DNA from: JACPXH01 sp964409225
Lineage (GTDB): Bacteria > Patescibacteriota > Minisyncoccia > JACPXH01
Assembly (NCBI GenBank): GCA_964409225.1
Contig: CAYPCM010000016.1
Location: 1 to 16,476, forward strand
DNA length: 16,476 nucleotides
Direction: 5' to 3'
A model generated the notes under the pieces. It was not told where the DNA came from. It did no database searches and saw only the letters and a list, made by a program, of their open reading frames with translations. How positions within the stretch are numbered: the stretch's first letter is position 1; each line of letters opens with the position of its first letter. The translations under genes and the position numbers were made by a program. This document shows, piece after piece, positions 5,482 through 13,650 of the stretch.

Positions 5482-6912
5482 ATGGAGAAAACCGACCTCA
5501 AACAAATCAACGACTACCTCTGGGAAATTCCGCAGAGTTTTCGGTCTGACATGCGCGTGCCGGCGCGGGTGTATGCGTCTGAAACGATGCTCGACGACAT
5601 CCTTGCAGACAAGGCGCTCGAGCAGGCGGCGAATGTGGCCACACTTCCGGGGATCCAACGGTATAGCTTAGTTATGCCCGATGTGCATTGGGGGTATGGA
5701 GCGCCGGTGGGGGCGGTGTTTGCCACGGAAGTGCCGAATGGAGTAATCTCGCCCGGCTCGGTGGGGTACGACATTAACTGCGGGGTGCGACTGCTGGCGT
5801 CGGAGAAGAAATTTGGCGAGGTGCGGCCGCATCTCGGCGACCTCGCGAGCGCGATCTATAGCGAAGTGCCTTCGGGCGTGGGTCGTTCGGGCCGGCTCAA
5901 GTTGAATGATCGCGAGCTCGATCAGGTGCTGCACAGGGGCGCCAAGCGCATGGTCGAGCTCGGTTACGGTGAATCCGAAGACCTCGAATTTCAGGAAGCG
6001 GGCGGCAACCTCGAAGATGCTCAATCAGGGCAGGTGTCTTCGCACGCCAAAAATCGCGGCCGAGATCAACTGGGCACCATGGGCGCGGGCAATCACTTTG
6101 TGGAAGTGGGACGCGTGGAGCGCGTATTTGACGAGGCGGCGGCGCAGGCGCTCGGGCTGGTTCCTCAACAGGTAACCATTCTTATCCATACCGGCTCGCG
6201 CGGCTTGGGTCATCAGGTTGCGACTGATCACATCCGCGAGATGTTACGCGCGATACCGAAGTACGGCATCACGCTGCCAGACCCGCAGCTTGCCGCAGTG
6301 CCTTTAGCCAAACCAGAAGGCCGCAGTTATTTTGCGGCCATGGCCGCGGCGGCAAACTTTGCCTGGGCTAACCGGCAGATGATTACGGCTGAAGTTCGCG
6401 AGGCCTGGAAGAAGGTGTTGGGCGCAAGCGCCGGCGAGCTTAGAGTTGTCTATGACGTGGCTCACAACATTGCCAAGCGCGAAACCTATGGCGGCAAAGA
6501 CATGTTGGTTCATCGTAAGGGTGCGACGCGCGCCTTTGGTGCCGGCCATCCCGAAGTGCCGGAAAGATACCGCGCGATTGGTCAACCGGTCTTGATTCCG
6601 GGCTCGATGGGTACGGCGTCGTACGTGCTGGTCGGCACGAATCGCGCTATAGAAGAGACGTTTGGCTCGACGTGCCACGGCGCCGGCAGGCGCCTGTCTC
6701 GCACCGCGGCCAGAAAGAAAGTGCGGGGCAGCGCCTTAAAGGCAGAACTTGAGCAGCGCGGCATTGCGGTGCGGGCCGGTTCTTTTTCGGGTCTGGCTGA
6801 AGAAGCGCCGCTGGCGTATAGGGATGTTGATGCGGTCGTGGAAGTCGTGGATGCCGCTCAAATCGCCAAGCGCGTGGCGCGGCTGGTGCCCAGCGCTGTC
6901 ATCAAAGGGTGA
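5482..6912 (+). CDS. rtcB: RNA-splicing / repair ligase RtcB
   Basis: RtcB joins RNA ends bearing 2',3'-cyclic phosphate or 3'-phosphate to 5'-hydroxyl ends using GTP and Mn2+, in tRNA splicing or RNA repair. The 476-residue product is full length and carries every signature: VMPDVHWGYGAPVGAV (64-79), GYDINCGVR with metal ligands Asp97 and Cys100, GTMGAGNHFVEV with His205, HTGSRGLGHQ with His236, YDVAHNIAK with His328, and the guanylylated His399 in CHGAGRRLSR. These match the metal and nucleotidylation positions described for Pyrococcus RtcB. It lies downstream of archease across a terminator and has its own -10. A 56-residue gene and a beta-CASP RNase follow closely, so the three probably form one transcript. 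No rtcA or rtcR is seen. Confidence 0.97.
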   Translation: MEKTDLKQINDYLWEIPQSFRSDMRVPARVYASETMLDDILADKALEQAANVATLPGIQRYSLVMPDVHWGYGAPVGAVFATEVPNGVISPGSVGYDINCGVRLLASEKKFGEVRPHLGDLASAIYSEVPSGVGRSGRLKLNDRELDQVLHRGAKRMVELGYGESEDLEFQEAGGNLEDAQSGQVSSHAKNRGRDQLGTMGAGNHFVEVGRVERVFDEAAAQALGLVPQQVTILIHTGSRGLGHQVATDHIREMLRAIPKYGITLPDPQLAAVPLAKPEGRSYFAAMAAAANFAWANRQMITAEVREAWKKVLGASAGELRVVYDVAHNIAKRETYGGKDMLVHRKGATRAFGAGHPEVPERYRAIGQPVLIPGSMGTASYVLVGTNRAIEETFGSTCHGAGRRLSRTAARKKVRGSALKAELEQRGIAVRAGSFSGLAEEAPLAYRDVDAVVEVVDAAQIAKRVARLVPSAVIKG

Positions 6913-6925
6913 GGTCGTGCAAAGT

Positions 6926-7096
6926 ATGACGATCGGTTTCAGGGAACGACCACCGCGGGGCCTCGCCAAATTCTTTCGCCAGCGCAAAGCGCACATTCGG
7001 CGCGAAATGTCTGATCCAGCTGATGCCGATATGAAGATAAAAGAACTCCTCCGGGAATACTGGCCGCAGTATGACGGGAGGCGGGCGAATTCATGA
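6926..7096 (+). CDS. Conserved-looking 56-residue basic protein between rtcB and the RNase gene
   Basis: A small open frame beginning MTIGFRERPPRGLAKFFRQR and ending in ELLREYWPQYDGRRANS, with many Arg/Lys and a probable helical middle. I do not recognise the family. It begins 13 bases after the rtcB stop, with GAGG at 6911-6914 as a possible ribosome site, and its stop codon overlaps the next start in the ATGA arrangement (7093-7096), a sign of translational coupling and of a real gene. GTG 6917 is an alternative start. Its position between an RNA ligase and an RNase suggests an RNA-linked role, but this is inference. Confidence 0.6.
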   Translation: MTIGFRERPPRGLAKFFRQRKAHIRREMSDPADADMKIKELLREYWPQYDGRRANS

Positions 7097-8448
7097 CCAA
7101 GCTTACTTTCTGCGGCGGCGCCAAATCGGTTACAGGCGCGAATTATCTTTTGGAGACCGATAAGGCAAGCATTGTCGTTGATTGCGGCCTGTTTCAGGGT
7201 TCGCGTTTTGCTGAAGCCAAGAATTTTGATCCGTTTCTGTACGATCCGAGCAAAGTAGATGCGGTTTTGCTCACGCATGCGCACGCCGATCACGTGGGCC
7301 GACTGCCCAAGCTCGTAGCCGACGGCTTCCGCGGTCGCGTTTTCGCCACACCGCCGAGCGCTCAACTGGCCGAGCTTATCCTCGAAGACGCGTTTCATGT
7401 TCTTGAAAAAGAAGTAGAGCTTTTTGGCGGGAAACCATTTTATCACCTCGATGATCTCTGGGCTTTGCACGAACATTGGCAACCGGTTGAGTACGGCGAG
7501 GCGGCTTACGTTGCGCCGGGGTTGCGTGCTGTGTTTCGCGACGCCGGCCACATGCTCGGTTCCGCCTCCATCACGGTACAGTTCGATGAAAAGATAACCG
7601 TTGTATTTTCAGGCGATCTAGGCAACGCGCCCGCACCCCTGCTCAAGTCACCTGAGCCGCTCCTTCGCGCTGATTTTCTCGTGATTGAATCGGTGTATGG
7701 CGATCGGCGGCACGATGATCGCCATAGTCGCTCGCGGCAGTTTGAGCGCGTGGTGCGCGAAACGATACATCGCGGCGGGGTGCTTATGATTCCTGTTTTT
7801 GCAGTTGAGCGCACCCAAGAGCTTCTTTTTGAATTAAACGATTTGGTGGAAGGCGGCCGTATCCCGCGCGTGCCCGTATTTCTTGATTCGCCCTTGGCCA
7901 TTCGCGCGACCGAAGTGTACCGTCGCTATCCTCAATATTTTAACGAAGAGGCCAGCGGGCAAGTGCGCGCCGGCGATGATCTGTTTCGGTTTCCGGGGCT
8001 TAAGTTCGCGCTCACCAAAGAGGAATCAAAACGCATCAACGACGTGCCAGCGCCGAAAATTATTCTGGCCGGCGCCGGCATGACCCAAGGCGGTCGAATT
8101 CACCACCACCTCATTCGCTATTTGCCGGATTCCCAAAGCACGTTCTTGTCAGTCGGTTATTCGGTGCCGGGCACGATTGCGCGTAAACTTCTGGAAGGCG
8201 AAACCGAAATTGAGCTGCGCCAGGCGCGCGTTCAGGTGCGGGCGCGCATTGAAGCAATCCCGGCTTATTCCGGGCACGCTGATCGTAGTGCGCTCATTAA
8301 ATGGATCGAGCCGATGGCCGCATCTCTGCGGAGGGTTTTTGTAGTGCAAGGCGAGGCGCACGCGAGCGAAGCGCTGGCACACGCGATCAATGAACGCTTC
8401 GGCCTAGAGGCCGTCGTGCCGAATGAGGGCGAGTTCGTCGAGCTATAA
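7093..8448 (+). CDS. Beta-CASP metallo-beta-lactamase RNase (CPSF/YSH1-like)
   Basis: Members of this family are zinc-dependent endo- or exoribonucleases of the mRNA 3'-processing nuclease type. The 451-residue protein has all expected motifs in order: the metal-binding THAHADHVGRL (His62, His64, Asp66, His67), His153 in DAGHMLGSASI, Asp175 in FSGDLGN, the beta-CASP acidic motif in IESVYGDRRH (about 198-207), DSPLAIRATEVY, GAGMTQGGRIHHHL (about 327-340) and the final SGHAD (393-397), followed by the C-terminal VFVVQGEAHASEALA. The length is usual for prokaryotic members without KH domains. The start overlaps the upstream small gene by four bases, and GGGAGG at 7076-7081 may help initiation. 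Co-location with rtcB fits RNA processing or turnover. Confidence 0.93.
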   Translation: MTKLTFCGGAKSVTGANYLLETDKASIVVDCGLFQGSRFAEAKNFDPFLYDPSKVDAVLLTHAHADHVGRLPKLVADGFRGRVFATPPSAQLAELILEDAFHVLEKEVELFGGKPFYHLDDLWALHEHWQPVEYGEAAYVAPGLRAVFRDAGHMLGSASITVQFDEKITVVFSGDLGNAPAPLLKSPEPLLRADFLVIESVYGDRRHDDRHSRSRQFERVVRETIHRGGVLMIPVFAVERTQELLFELNDLVEGGRIPRVPVFLDSPLAIRATEVYRRYPQYFNEEASGQVRAGDDLFRFPGLKFALTKEESKRINDVPAPKIILAGAGMTQGGRIHHHLIRYLPDSQSTFLSVGYSVPGTIARKLLEGETEIELRQARVQVRARIEAIPAYSGHADRSALIKWIEPMAASLRRVFVVQGEAHASEALAHAINERFGLEAVVPNEGEFVEL

Positions 8449-8451
8449 CTG

Positions 8452-8480
8452 GTGACTCCGGTTAGTTTTTGTGTTACACT
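8452..8480 (+). promoter_or_regulatory. Promoter for the SLOG-family gene, probable leaderless start
   Basis: GTGACT (8452-8457, four matches to TTGACA) and TACACT (8475-8480) are separated by 17 bases, with TGTGT before the -10. The ATG at 8490 is 9 bases beyond the -10, predicting a leader of only about three bases or none. Confidence 0.5.
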
Positions 8481-8489
8481 GGAAGCGCT

Positions 8490-9098
8490 ATGCCGGATAT
8501 CCTTACCGACCACAGTGAAGAGGCGTTGATTGAACACCAGCCGCACATGCGCTATAAGATTTGCGTCTCCGGCGCGGTTGAAACGGATGTGTGCTCAAAG
8601 GGCGCCCTTGAGCTGGCGCGCGAGGTGGGTCGCGAAGTGGTGCGGCAAAGTGGTATTCTGGTAACCGGAGCCACGACCGGCATTCCTTATTGGGCTGCGA
8701 TTGGCGCGAAAGAAGAAGGGGGCTTATCCATTGGTTTGTCACCCGCCGCGACCGAGCGCGAACACATTAGGACTTATCGGCTCCCTACGAACTATTTTGA
8801 TGTTATCATCTACACCGGCTTCAATTATTCTGGACGTAATTTACTGCTGACCCGTTCGTCTGATGCGGTTATTCTTGTGTGCGGTCGCATGGGCAGTTTG
8901 AATGAGTTTACTATCGCCTTCGAAGACAAAAAACCAATTGGCGTTTTAGTGGGTTCAGGCGGCATGGCCGACATGGTTCGTGAGATCGTCGAGCGCGCCC
9001 ACCGCGGCCCGGGCCGGATTGTCTATGATTCTTCGCCGCAAGAACTGGTGGCAAAGGTGATTCGGCTCGTAGAGGAAGAGCGGGCAGCGCGGGAGTGA
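8490..9098 (+). CDS. SLOG/LOG-type Rossmann nucleotide-binding protein
   Basis: A 202-residue protein resembling the DprA/LOG (lysine-decarboxylase-like, TIGR00725-like) Rossmann fold that binds nucleotides or nucleotide-derived ligands. Visible features are the first strand YKICVSGAVET (about 25-35), the ligand-loop VTGATTGIPYWAAIGAKEEGG (about 58-78; compare the family's TGGG.GVM..A..GA.. pattern), the IGLSPAATERE segment, NLLLTRSSDAVILVCGRMGSLNEFTIAFE (the PGGxGTxxE-like motif appears here as CGRMGSLNEF), and IGVLVGSGGMADMV. The classic LOG catalytic PGGxGTxEE is not conserved, so phosphoribohydrolase activity is doubtful. The longer GTG start at 8469 is rejected because it would lie inside the promoter. 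Confidence 0.75.
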   Translation: MPDILTDHSEEALIEHQPHMRYKICVSGAVETDVCSKGALELAREVGREVVRQSGILVTGATTGIPYWAAIGAKEEGGLSIGLSPAATEREHIRTYRLPTNYFDVIIYTGFNYSGRNLLLTRSSDAVILVCGRMGSLNEFTIAFEDKKPIGVLVGSGGMADMVREIVERAHRGPGRIVYDSSPQELVAKVIRLVEEERAARE

Positions 9099-9146
9099 GG
9101 AGCCAACTGCTTTTTCGCAATATCATTATTTCCATAAATAACTTTC

Positions 9147-9401
9147 ATGGACGAGAAGCCCGTCGGCAAAATAACGCATTACTATTCGAAGCTAGGCGTG
9201 GCCATCGTTGAGCTCGCAGGGTCCTTGGCAGTTGGTGAAACCATCCACGTTCAGGGCGCGACAACGGATTTCACCCAGCAGGTGGAGTCCATGCAGGTTG
9301 AGCACGAGGATGTGCAGAAGGCGGGTAAGGGTGACGCGGTCGGCATCAAGGTCGCCGAAAAAGTCCGCGAGCACGACCTCGTGACTAAAGTTGAGGGCTA
9401 G
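9147..9401 (+). CDS. Translation elongation factor-like small protein (EF-Tu domain 2 fold)
   Basis: An 84-residue protein equivalent to the second beta-barrel domain of translational GTPases. It begins KPVGKITHYYSKLGVAIVEL and continues with VGETIHVQG, FTQQVESMQVEHEDVQKAGKGDAVGIKV and a final REHDLVTKV. Stand-alone versions are common in archaea and candidate-phylum bacteria and are annotated as elongation-factor-like, with no settled function. There is no GTPase domain. No Shine-Dalgarno is obvious. It ends four bases before the permease start, so the two are likely co-transcribed. Confidence 0.85.
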   Translation: MDEKPVGKITHYYSKLGVAIVELAGSLAVGETIHVQGATTDFTQQVESMQVEHEDVQKAGKGDAVGIKVAEKVREHDLVTKVEG

Positions 9402-9405
9402 CACG

Positions 9406-10569
9406 GTGGCTGCTTTCGCCACGCTGGCCGGCACCATTATCGGGGTCGGCATGTTCGCGATTCCCTTTGCCGTGGCCAGGGCGGGTTTTTGGCCCGGGAT
9501 GGTCATGCTTGGCGCGACCACGGTCATAACGCTCTACATTCACGCGGCTTTTGGCGAAGTTGTTTCGACTGCGCCGTCGGTGGAGCGACTGGCCGGGTAC
9601 GCGCGTCGGCTCATCGGCGCAGGGGCCGAGCACTTGGCGACTTTGATCGCAGTTGCCGGCCGGATTGGAGCACTGCTGGCGTATTTGGTCGCTGGCGCTG
9701 TTTTTGTCAACACGCTTCTTTCGCCTTGGGCTCAGGTGCCTCAAGGCGCGGGTTTTGCGTTGTTTTTCTTGGTTGGCGCGCTTGGGGTGTGGTTCGGTTT
9801 AAGGTTTGTGAGCGGCCTTGAAACGCTGCTGGTGCTTTTGCTTGTGGTGGGAGTGGCGGTTTTGGGTTGGTTGGCGCTGCCGCACGTGCGGCTGGAACAT
9901 TTTGTCGGCTGGCATCCCGGCGGGTTGCCCTTGGTCTATGGAGTCATGTTGTTCGCCCTAGGCGGCATTCCGGCGATTCCGGAAGCCCGGGCCGTGGCGA
10001 CGAATCAACCCGCCTTCAGAAAAGCGCTTAAGTGGGGGACTATGGTGCCGGCAGTGGTGTATTTTGCGTTTGCGTTTTTTGTGGTTGGCACAGGCGGGCC
10101 GGCCACGAGTCCAGACGCCGCCACGGGGTTAGCCGCACTTGGCACGCTGCCGCAGCTTGTGGCGGCCGGAGTGGGGTTTCTGGCAGTCATTACGTCGTTT
10201 TTCGTGATAGGATTGAACCTGGCGCACATGTTTGAATACGATTGGGGTTGGTCGAGAGCCGTCAGTCGTCTTGCCTCAATAGGAGCGCCGGTGATACTGT
10301 TCGGGCTGGGGTTTAATGATTTTATTCGCATAATTGGTGCGCTGGGCGCGGTGCTGGGGGCGGCGGAAGGCATTTTAGTGCTTTTGCTTTTTGAACGGTG
10401 GCAGACTGTGTCCAGTCGGGGCACAGTCGCTAGCCCGTATGGCCAATCGCGAAGCGATAAAAAGCGTGTTGCAGTACTGGGCATCCGCTCCGGGTGGGCG
10501 AGTGCGGTAGTGGCAATTCTTCTCGTTATCGGCGCGGCTTGGTATGCGATCGGAATAAAAACGTTGTAA
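9406..10569 (+). CDS. Amino acid permease of the aromatic/hydroxy amino acid transporter type
   Basis: A polytopic membrane protein of 387 residues with about eleven hydrophobic segments. The first helix carries LAGTIIGVGMFAIPFAVARAG, the unwound GTxIGxGxxxLP-type motif of the APC/HAAAP (TyrP/Mtr-like) superfamily. Later landmarks include MLFALGGIPAIPEARAV and ITSFFVIGLNLAHMFEYDWG. The substrate is probably an amino acid, not further defined. GTG 9406 is preferred since GAGGG (9393-9397) stands 8 bases upstream; TTG 9391 would overlap the previous gene. In the loop before the last helix, residues about 334-352 (TVSSRGTVASPYGQSRSDK) are encoded by one unit of the palindromic repeat also found in the FemA/FemB gene. 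The insertion lies between membrane segments and should be tolerated. Confidence 0.82.
   Translation: MAAFATLAGTIIGVGMFAIPFAVARAGFWPGMVMLGATTVITLYIHAAFGEVVSTAPSVERLAGYARRLIGAGAEHLATLIAVAGRIGALLAYLVAGAVFVNTLLSPWAQVPQGAGFALFFLVGALGVWFGLRFVSGLETLLVLLLVVGVAVLGWLALPHVRLEHFVGWHPGGLPLVYGVMLFALGGIPAIPEARAVATNQPAFRKALKWGTMVPAVVYFAFAFFVVGTGGPATSPDAATGLAALGTLPQLVAAGVGFLAVITSFFVIGLNLAHMFEYDWGWSRAVSRLASIGAPVILFGLGFNDFIRIIGALGAVLGAAEGILVLLLFERWQTVSSRGTVASPYGQSRSDKKRVAVLGIRSGWASAVVAILLVIGAAWYAIGIKTL
10404..10458. repeat. Single palindromic repeat unit inside the permease gene
   Basis: A 10-bp hairpin with one G-T pair (10404-10413 with 10419-10428) precedes the 17-base core AGCCCGTATGGCCAATC (10432-10448) and a second hairpin ATCGC-GAA-GCGAT (10446-10458). 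The core matches the unit at 2620-2636 except for two positions, and the second hairpin has different but complementary arms. The reading frame (Ser-Pro-Tyr-Gly-Gln-Ser-Arg-Ser) is the same as in the FemA/FemB copies. Confidence 0.85.
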
Positions 10570-10576
10570 CGCAGAC

Positions 10577-11899
10577 ATGGAGAAAGATGTGACCAGGGGT
10601 TGGGGGGTGTTGTTTGGCACCCTTCTTTTGTTTCTCATTCCGTTCGGCACCCGGAAAGCGGTGGCCCAACTTGGCGGTGCCGGCGACTTTACGCGCGTTT
10701 CGATTTGGGCAGTTGAGCTTGCGGCCCTAATGTTGGTCGGGTGGTGGTTGAGCATCAGGCGGCTGCTTGCGCCTTTCTCGTTTCCGTGGACTCCAGCGAT
10801 AATTTTTTTGTTGCTGGCGTTGCTGTCAACGCTTGCGGGGGAAGCCCGTTGGCTGTCGCTTTGGGCGTGGTTTGGACTGGTCTTGGTTATTGTGGTGGCG
10901 GCGGCCTTGGTTCAAGTCGGCGCAAGTTCCCGCAAATGGTTGGCTGCGGCGGTCTGGGCATTTGTAATAGCCGGAGCAATACAAGCCGCAATCGCTCTCG
11001 GTCAGTTTGCGTTTCAGCACGACTTGGGATTGCGGATCTTGGGTGAAAGTCGTCTGGCCACAGACATTGCTGGCGTGGCCAAACTGGATACTTCGGTCGG
11101 GAAAGTCATCCGGGCGTATGGCACATTTCCGCATCCGAATTTATTGGCGGCGCACCTCACGGTGGCGATGTTGGCGTGGTGGTGGCTATGGGTTAGGCGC
11201 GCAGAATCGGCATCGCGCAGCGCCGATATGGTCCTGCTCGGTGTTGGCGCCGCGCTTCTCGCTGGGTTTGCGGTTACGTTTTCCCGGCTTGGTTTAGCCG
11301 CGTTAGTGACGGGGCTTGCCGTGGTGTCGTGGCGGGTTTGGGCGGTAGCGGGGTTGCGCCGGCGCTTCGGCCGGCAGGCGCGGCTGGGCGCGCTTTTCGT
11401 TATCGGTTGCGGTCTGGGACTTCTGCTTTTACTGCCGCAATGGTCGTCGCGTATCGCTATTGATGGCGGAGAGCAAGCAGTGGCGCTTCGGCTTCAGTAT
11501 GTTCGCAGCGCTTGGCAGATGATTAAAGACCGGCCGTTTTTTGGCGTGGGGCCCGGGGCATTTGCCCAAGCGCTCCCGCGCTACGCGCCGGAGCTGACCG
11601 AGTCATGGCAGCGTCAGCCGGTTCATAATGTTTGGCTTTTGATTCTGGCGGAGCTCGGCATTTTTGGGTTTGCAGCTTTTGTTTGGCTTTTGAAGCGGCT
11701 CCTTGAGCCGCTGGCCAGCCGCGCCGAAACCACCGACCGAGCGCTCTTGAAGGCCCTGGCCGCGGGTTGGCTGGCCGCGCTTTTTATATTTGGTCTCGGC
11801 GATCACTTTTTTTGGACCTTGCCGCAGGGGCGGATTCTGTTTTGGGGTGTGCTGGCGGTAGTGGCCGGCGCGTCGTTTCGTTACCGGCAGGCGATTTAA
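10577..11899 (+). CDS. O-antigen ligase / polymerase-like (Wzy_C) membrane protein
   Basis: A 440-residue polytopic membrane protein with about ten to twelve hydrophobic segments. It has the O-antigen ligase family layout: a central AYGTFPHPNLLAAHLTVAML block (about residues 180-199), FSRLGLAALVTGLAVV, then a large loop with RPFFGVGPGAFAQALPRY and the RQPVHNVWLLILAELGIFG motif whose His and preceding Arg are typical of WaaL/Wzy proteins. Such proteins transfer or polymerise lipid-linked glycans outside the membrane; the exact acceptor is unknown here, and S-layer or cell-surface glycosylation is possible. It begins 7 bases after the permease stop. No glycosyltransferases are adjacent. Confidence 0.85.
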   Translation: MEKDVTRGWGVLFGTLLLFLIPFGTRKAVAQLGGAGDFTRVSIWAVELAALMLVGWWLSIRRLLAPFSFPWTPAIIFLLLALLSTLAGEARWLSLWAWFGLVLVIVVAAALVQVGASSRKWLAAAVWAFVIAGAIQAAIALGQFAFQHDLGLRILGESRLATDIAGVAKLDTSVGKVIRAYGTFPHPNLLAAHLTVAMLAWWWLWVRRAESASRSADMVLLGVGAALLAGFAVTFSRLGLAALVTGLAVVSWRVWAVAGLRRRFGRQARLGALFVIGCGLGLLLLLPQWSSRIAIDGGEQAVALRLQYVRSAWQMIKDRPFFGVGPGAFAQALPRYAPELTESWQRQPVHNVWLLILAELGIFGFAAFVWLLKRLLEPLASRAETTDRALLKALAAGWLAALFIFGLGDHFFWTLPQGRILFWGVLAVVAGASFRYRQAI

Positions 11900-11914
11900 G
11901 CGTCTATAGATTTC

Positions 11915-11942
11915 TTGCTTAGTTCGTGACACCATATACAAT
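11915..11942 (+). promoter_or_regulatory. Candidate promoter for the secreted protein gene
   Basis: TTGCTT (11915-11920) and TACAAT (11937-11942) are spaced by 16 bases, in an AT-rich stretch after the previous stop. Predicted transcription would give a leader of roughly 17 bases before ATG 11966 with no Shine-Dalgarno. The match is partial. Confidence 0.4.
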
Positions 11943-11965
11943 ATCACTGTCACTACATTGTTTGT

Positions 11966-13648
11966 ATGAAAAAAATCATCTTTTCCCTCGCGGTTATTGG
12001 TCTGGCGGCGGTTCCCGGGTTTGCCGCGGGTCAGGGAGCGTCTACCCCTGCTCCCATATCTACACCGCTTGTTGCATGCACATACGCAGGTCCACCTGCT
12101 GGCTGCAGTTATGTTCCTGGTCCCGACTATAACCCGACTACAGGCTGTGGCATGGTATTAAGCTGCAATGTGGCCCCTACTCCAACGCCTACATTGACCG
12201 TTTCACTCGATTCGTCAACACCGCTGGCAAAAACCATCACCACTTCACCCGATCAGACGAGCGTGGCGTTTGCCGCAATCCGGATTGCCGGCGGGAGCGT
12301 CTCCGCCGCAATCAACGGCATCAAGTTGGCCTCTGATTTTCCCGGTACGTCGAATACCGTTAACGCTATCTACAACATCCGGGTGTATGACGGAGCTCAA
12401 CTTATCGGTTCTACATTCCTTGGCGGTCTCCCCGAGTTTAACGGCGCATACTATTATACTTGGCTTGATCTTGCTGAACCCGTCGTGGTGCCCGCGGGAG
12501 GAGTAAAGATTTTCAACATCGTCGCCAATGTCCGACCACAGACGAGCGGGGAGGCCCGCTTGGGGATTGCGAGCTTGAACTTTGTTTTGCCGGGCGCATA
12601 CACGACTGGGCTACCCGTATATGGCAACAGTATGAACATCCAGCCGACCCCTCCCCCCGTTAAGATCCTTTCGCCGACTGCCGGCGAGTACGTCAACCGC
12701 GGCGGGCCGTATACGGTTCGGTGGAGTACTTCGGGGACGTTGCCGTCCGATGCGTCAGTGCTTCTCTATCTCGTTCGGAACGGCGTGGCGCTTGGTCGTA
12801 TTTCTGCCAGTGCGGTGGGTGCGGGTGCTACCAGCTATGCGTGGGATACGAGCGCGTACTTCCTCGAGGGGAGCGGCGCCGCCCAGAAACCCGAGGCAGG
12901 CGACTACCAGATTAAAGCGGCGCTCCAAAGCGGCGGGATTCCGATTACGACGGCATTGAGCGAGCAGTTCTCGCTTTCAGATCAGATCATTCGATCGGTG
13001 AACGTTGGCGTGCCGAACGGCGGAGAACTGTGGCAAGGGGGGTCGGTCCAGACCATTCAGTGGGGTAGCTCGAACGTATACGAGGTTGTCATCTATCTGT
13101 TGAAGGGTTCGGGGATTTCAGCGATTTGGACGATTGCCGATTTGGCGACGAATCCGAGCCAGTACCGCTGGACCATTCCCGATGATATTCCCAACGGCTC
13201 TGACTATCGCGTTCGCGTCACGGATCCGAGCTCGGGTATATTCGATGAAAGCGATCAACCCTTCACGATTGCGAGTCAATCAGGAGGGTCGTCCCTCATC
13301 CCGGACGGTTCGCTCATCCGCGCGCGAGGCGACTATAAGGTGTGGATTGTCAAAGGCGGCTACCGGCGGCATATCACCTCCGCCCGAATTTTCTCGTTCT
13401 ACGGGCATCTCGGATTCGCACAGGTGATGGAAGTTGACCCGGGAGTGCCCACGCGCTATGCCGAAAGCGATCTCGTGCGGGCTGTTGGCGATGCGCGCGT
13501 CTGGCAGATTGACGCTGCGGGCAAGAAGCATTGGCTAAAGATGAACCACGAGCAGTTCCTCGCGAGGGGCCACTCGCCCAACGCCATCTTCGATATCAAC
13601 AGCCGTGAACGCGATTTCTACCGTGCGGCTGCCGACATTACGCCGTAG
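11966..13648 (+). CDS. Secreted modular beta-sandwich surface protein
   Basis: A 560-residue exported protein. Residues 1 to about 21 (MKKIIFSLAVIGLAAVPGFAA) form a signal peptide. A Cys-containing Pro/Thr-rich stretch follows to about 70, then a beta-rich domain (about 72-225) starting LTVSLDSSTPLAKTI. A PTPPP linker leads to two domains of the Kre9/KNH type: VKILSPTAGEYVNRGGPYTV (about 232 on) and VGVPNGGELWQGGSVQTIQW (about 348 on), the second ending YRVRVTDPSSGIFDESDQPF. The C-terminal 115 residues hold two repeats beginning LIRARGDYKVWIV and LVRAVGDARVWQI, each with a following Lys/Arg-His pattern, a module often attached to secreted proteins of candidate-phylum bacteria. It could be cell-wall attached or an adhesin. 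No catalytic motif is seen. Confidence 0.8.
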   Translation: MKKIIFSLAVIGLAAVPGFAAGQGASTPAPISTPLVACTYAGPPAGCSYVPGPDYNPTTGCGMVLSCNVAPTPTPTLTVSLDSSTPLAKTITTSPDQTSVAFAAIRIAGGSVSAAINGIKLASDFPGTSNTVNAIYNIRVYDGAQLIGSTFLGGLPEFNGAYYYTWLDLAEPVVVPAGGVKIFNIVANVRPQTSGEARLGIASLNFVLPGAYTTGLPVYGNSMNIQPTPPPVKILSPTAGEYVNRGGPYTVRWSTSGTLPSDASVLLYLVRNGVALGRISASAVGAGATSYAWDTSAYFLEGSGAAQKPEAGDYQIKAALQSGGIPITTALSEQFSLSDQIIRSVNVGVPNGGELWQGGSVQTIQWGSSNVYEVVIYLLKGSGISAIWTIADLATNPSQYRWTIPDDIPNGSDYRVRVTDPSSGIFDESDQPFTIASQSGGSSLIPDGSLIRARGDYKVWIVKGGYRRHITSARIFSFYGHLGFAQVMEVDPGVPTRYAESDLVRAVGDARVWQIDAAGKKHWLKMNHEQFLARGHSPNAIFDINSRERDFYRAAADITP

Positions 13649-13650
13649 GG

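Noticed and set aside
7696..7726. Perfect 10-bp inverted repeat TATGGCGATC/GATCGCCATA in the beta-CASP gene
   Set aside because: The encoded segment VYGDRRHDDRHS is of normal length for the family, so there is no sign of an inserted element; probably chance.
8469..8489. Upstream GTG start for the SLOG-family protein
   Set aside because: It would place the start inside the predicted -10 region, and the added residues match nothing in the family.
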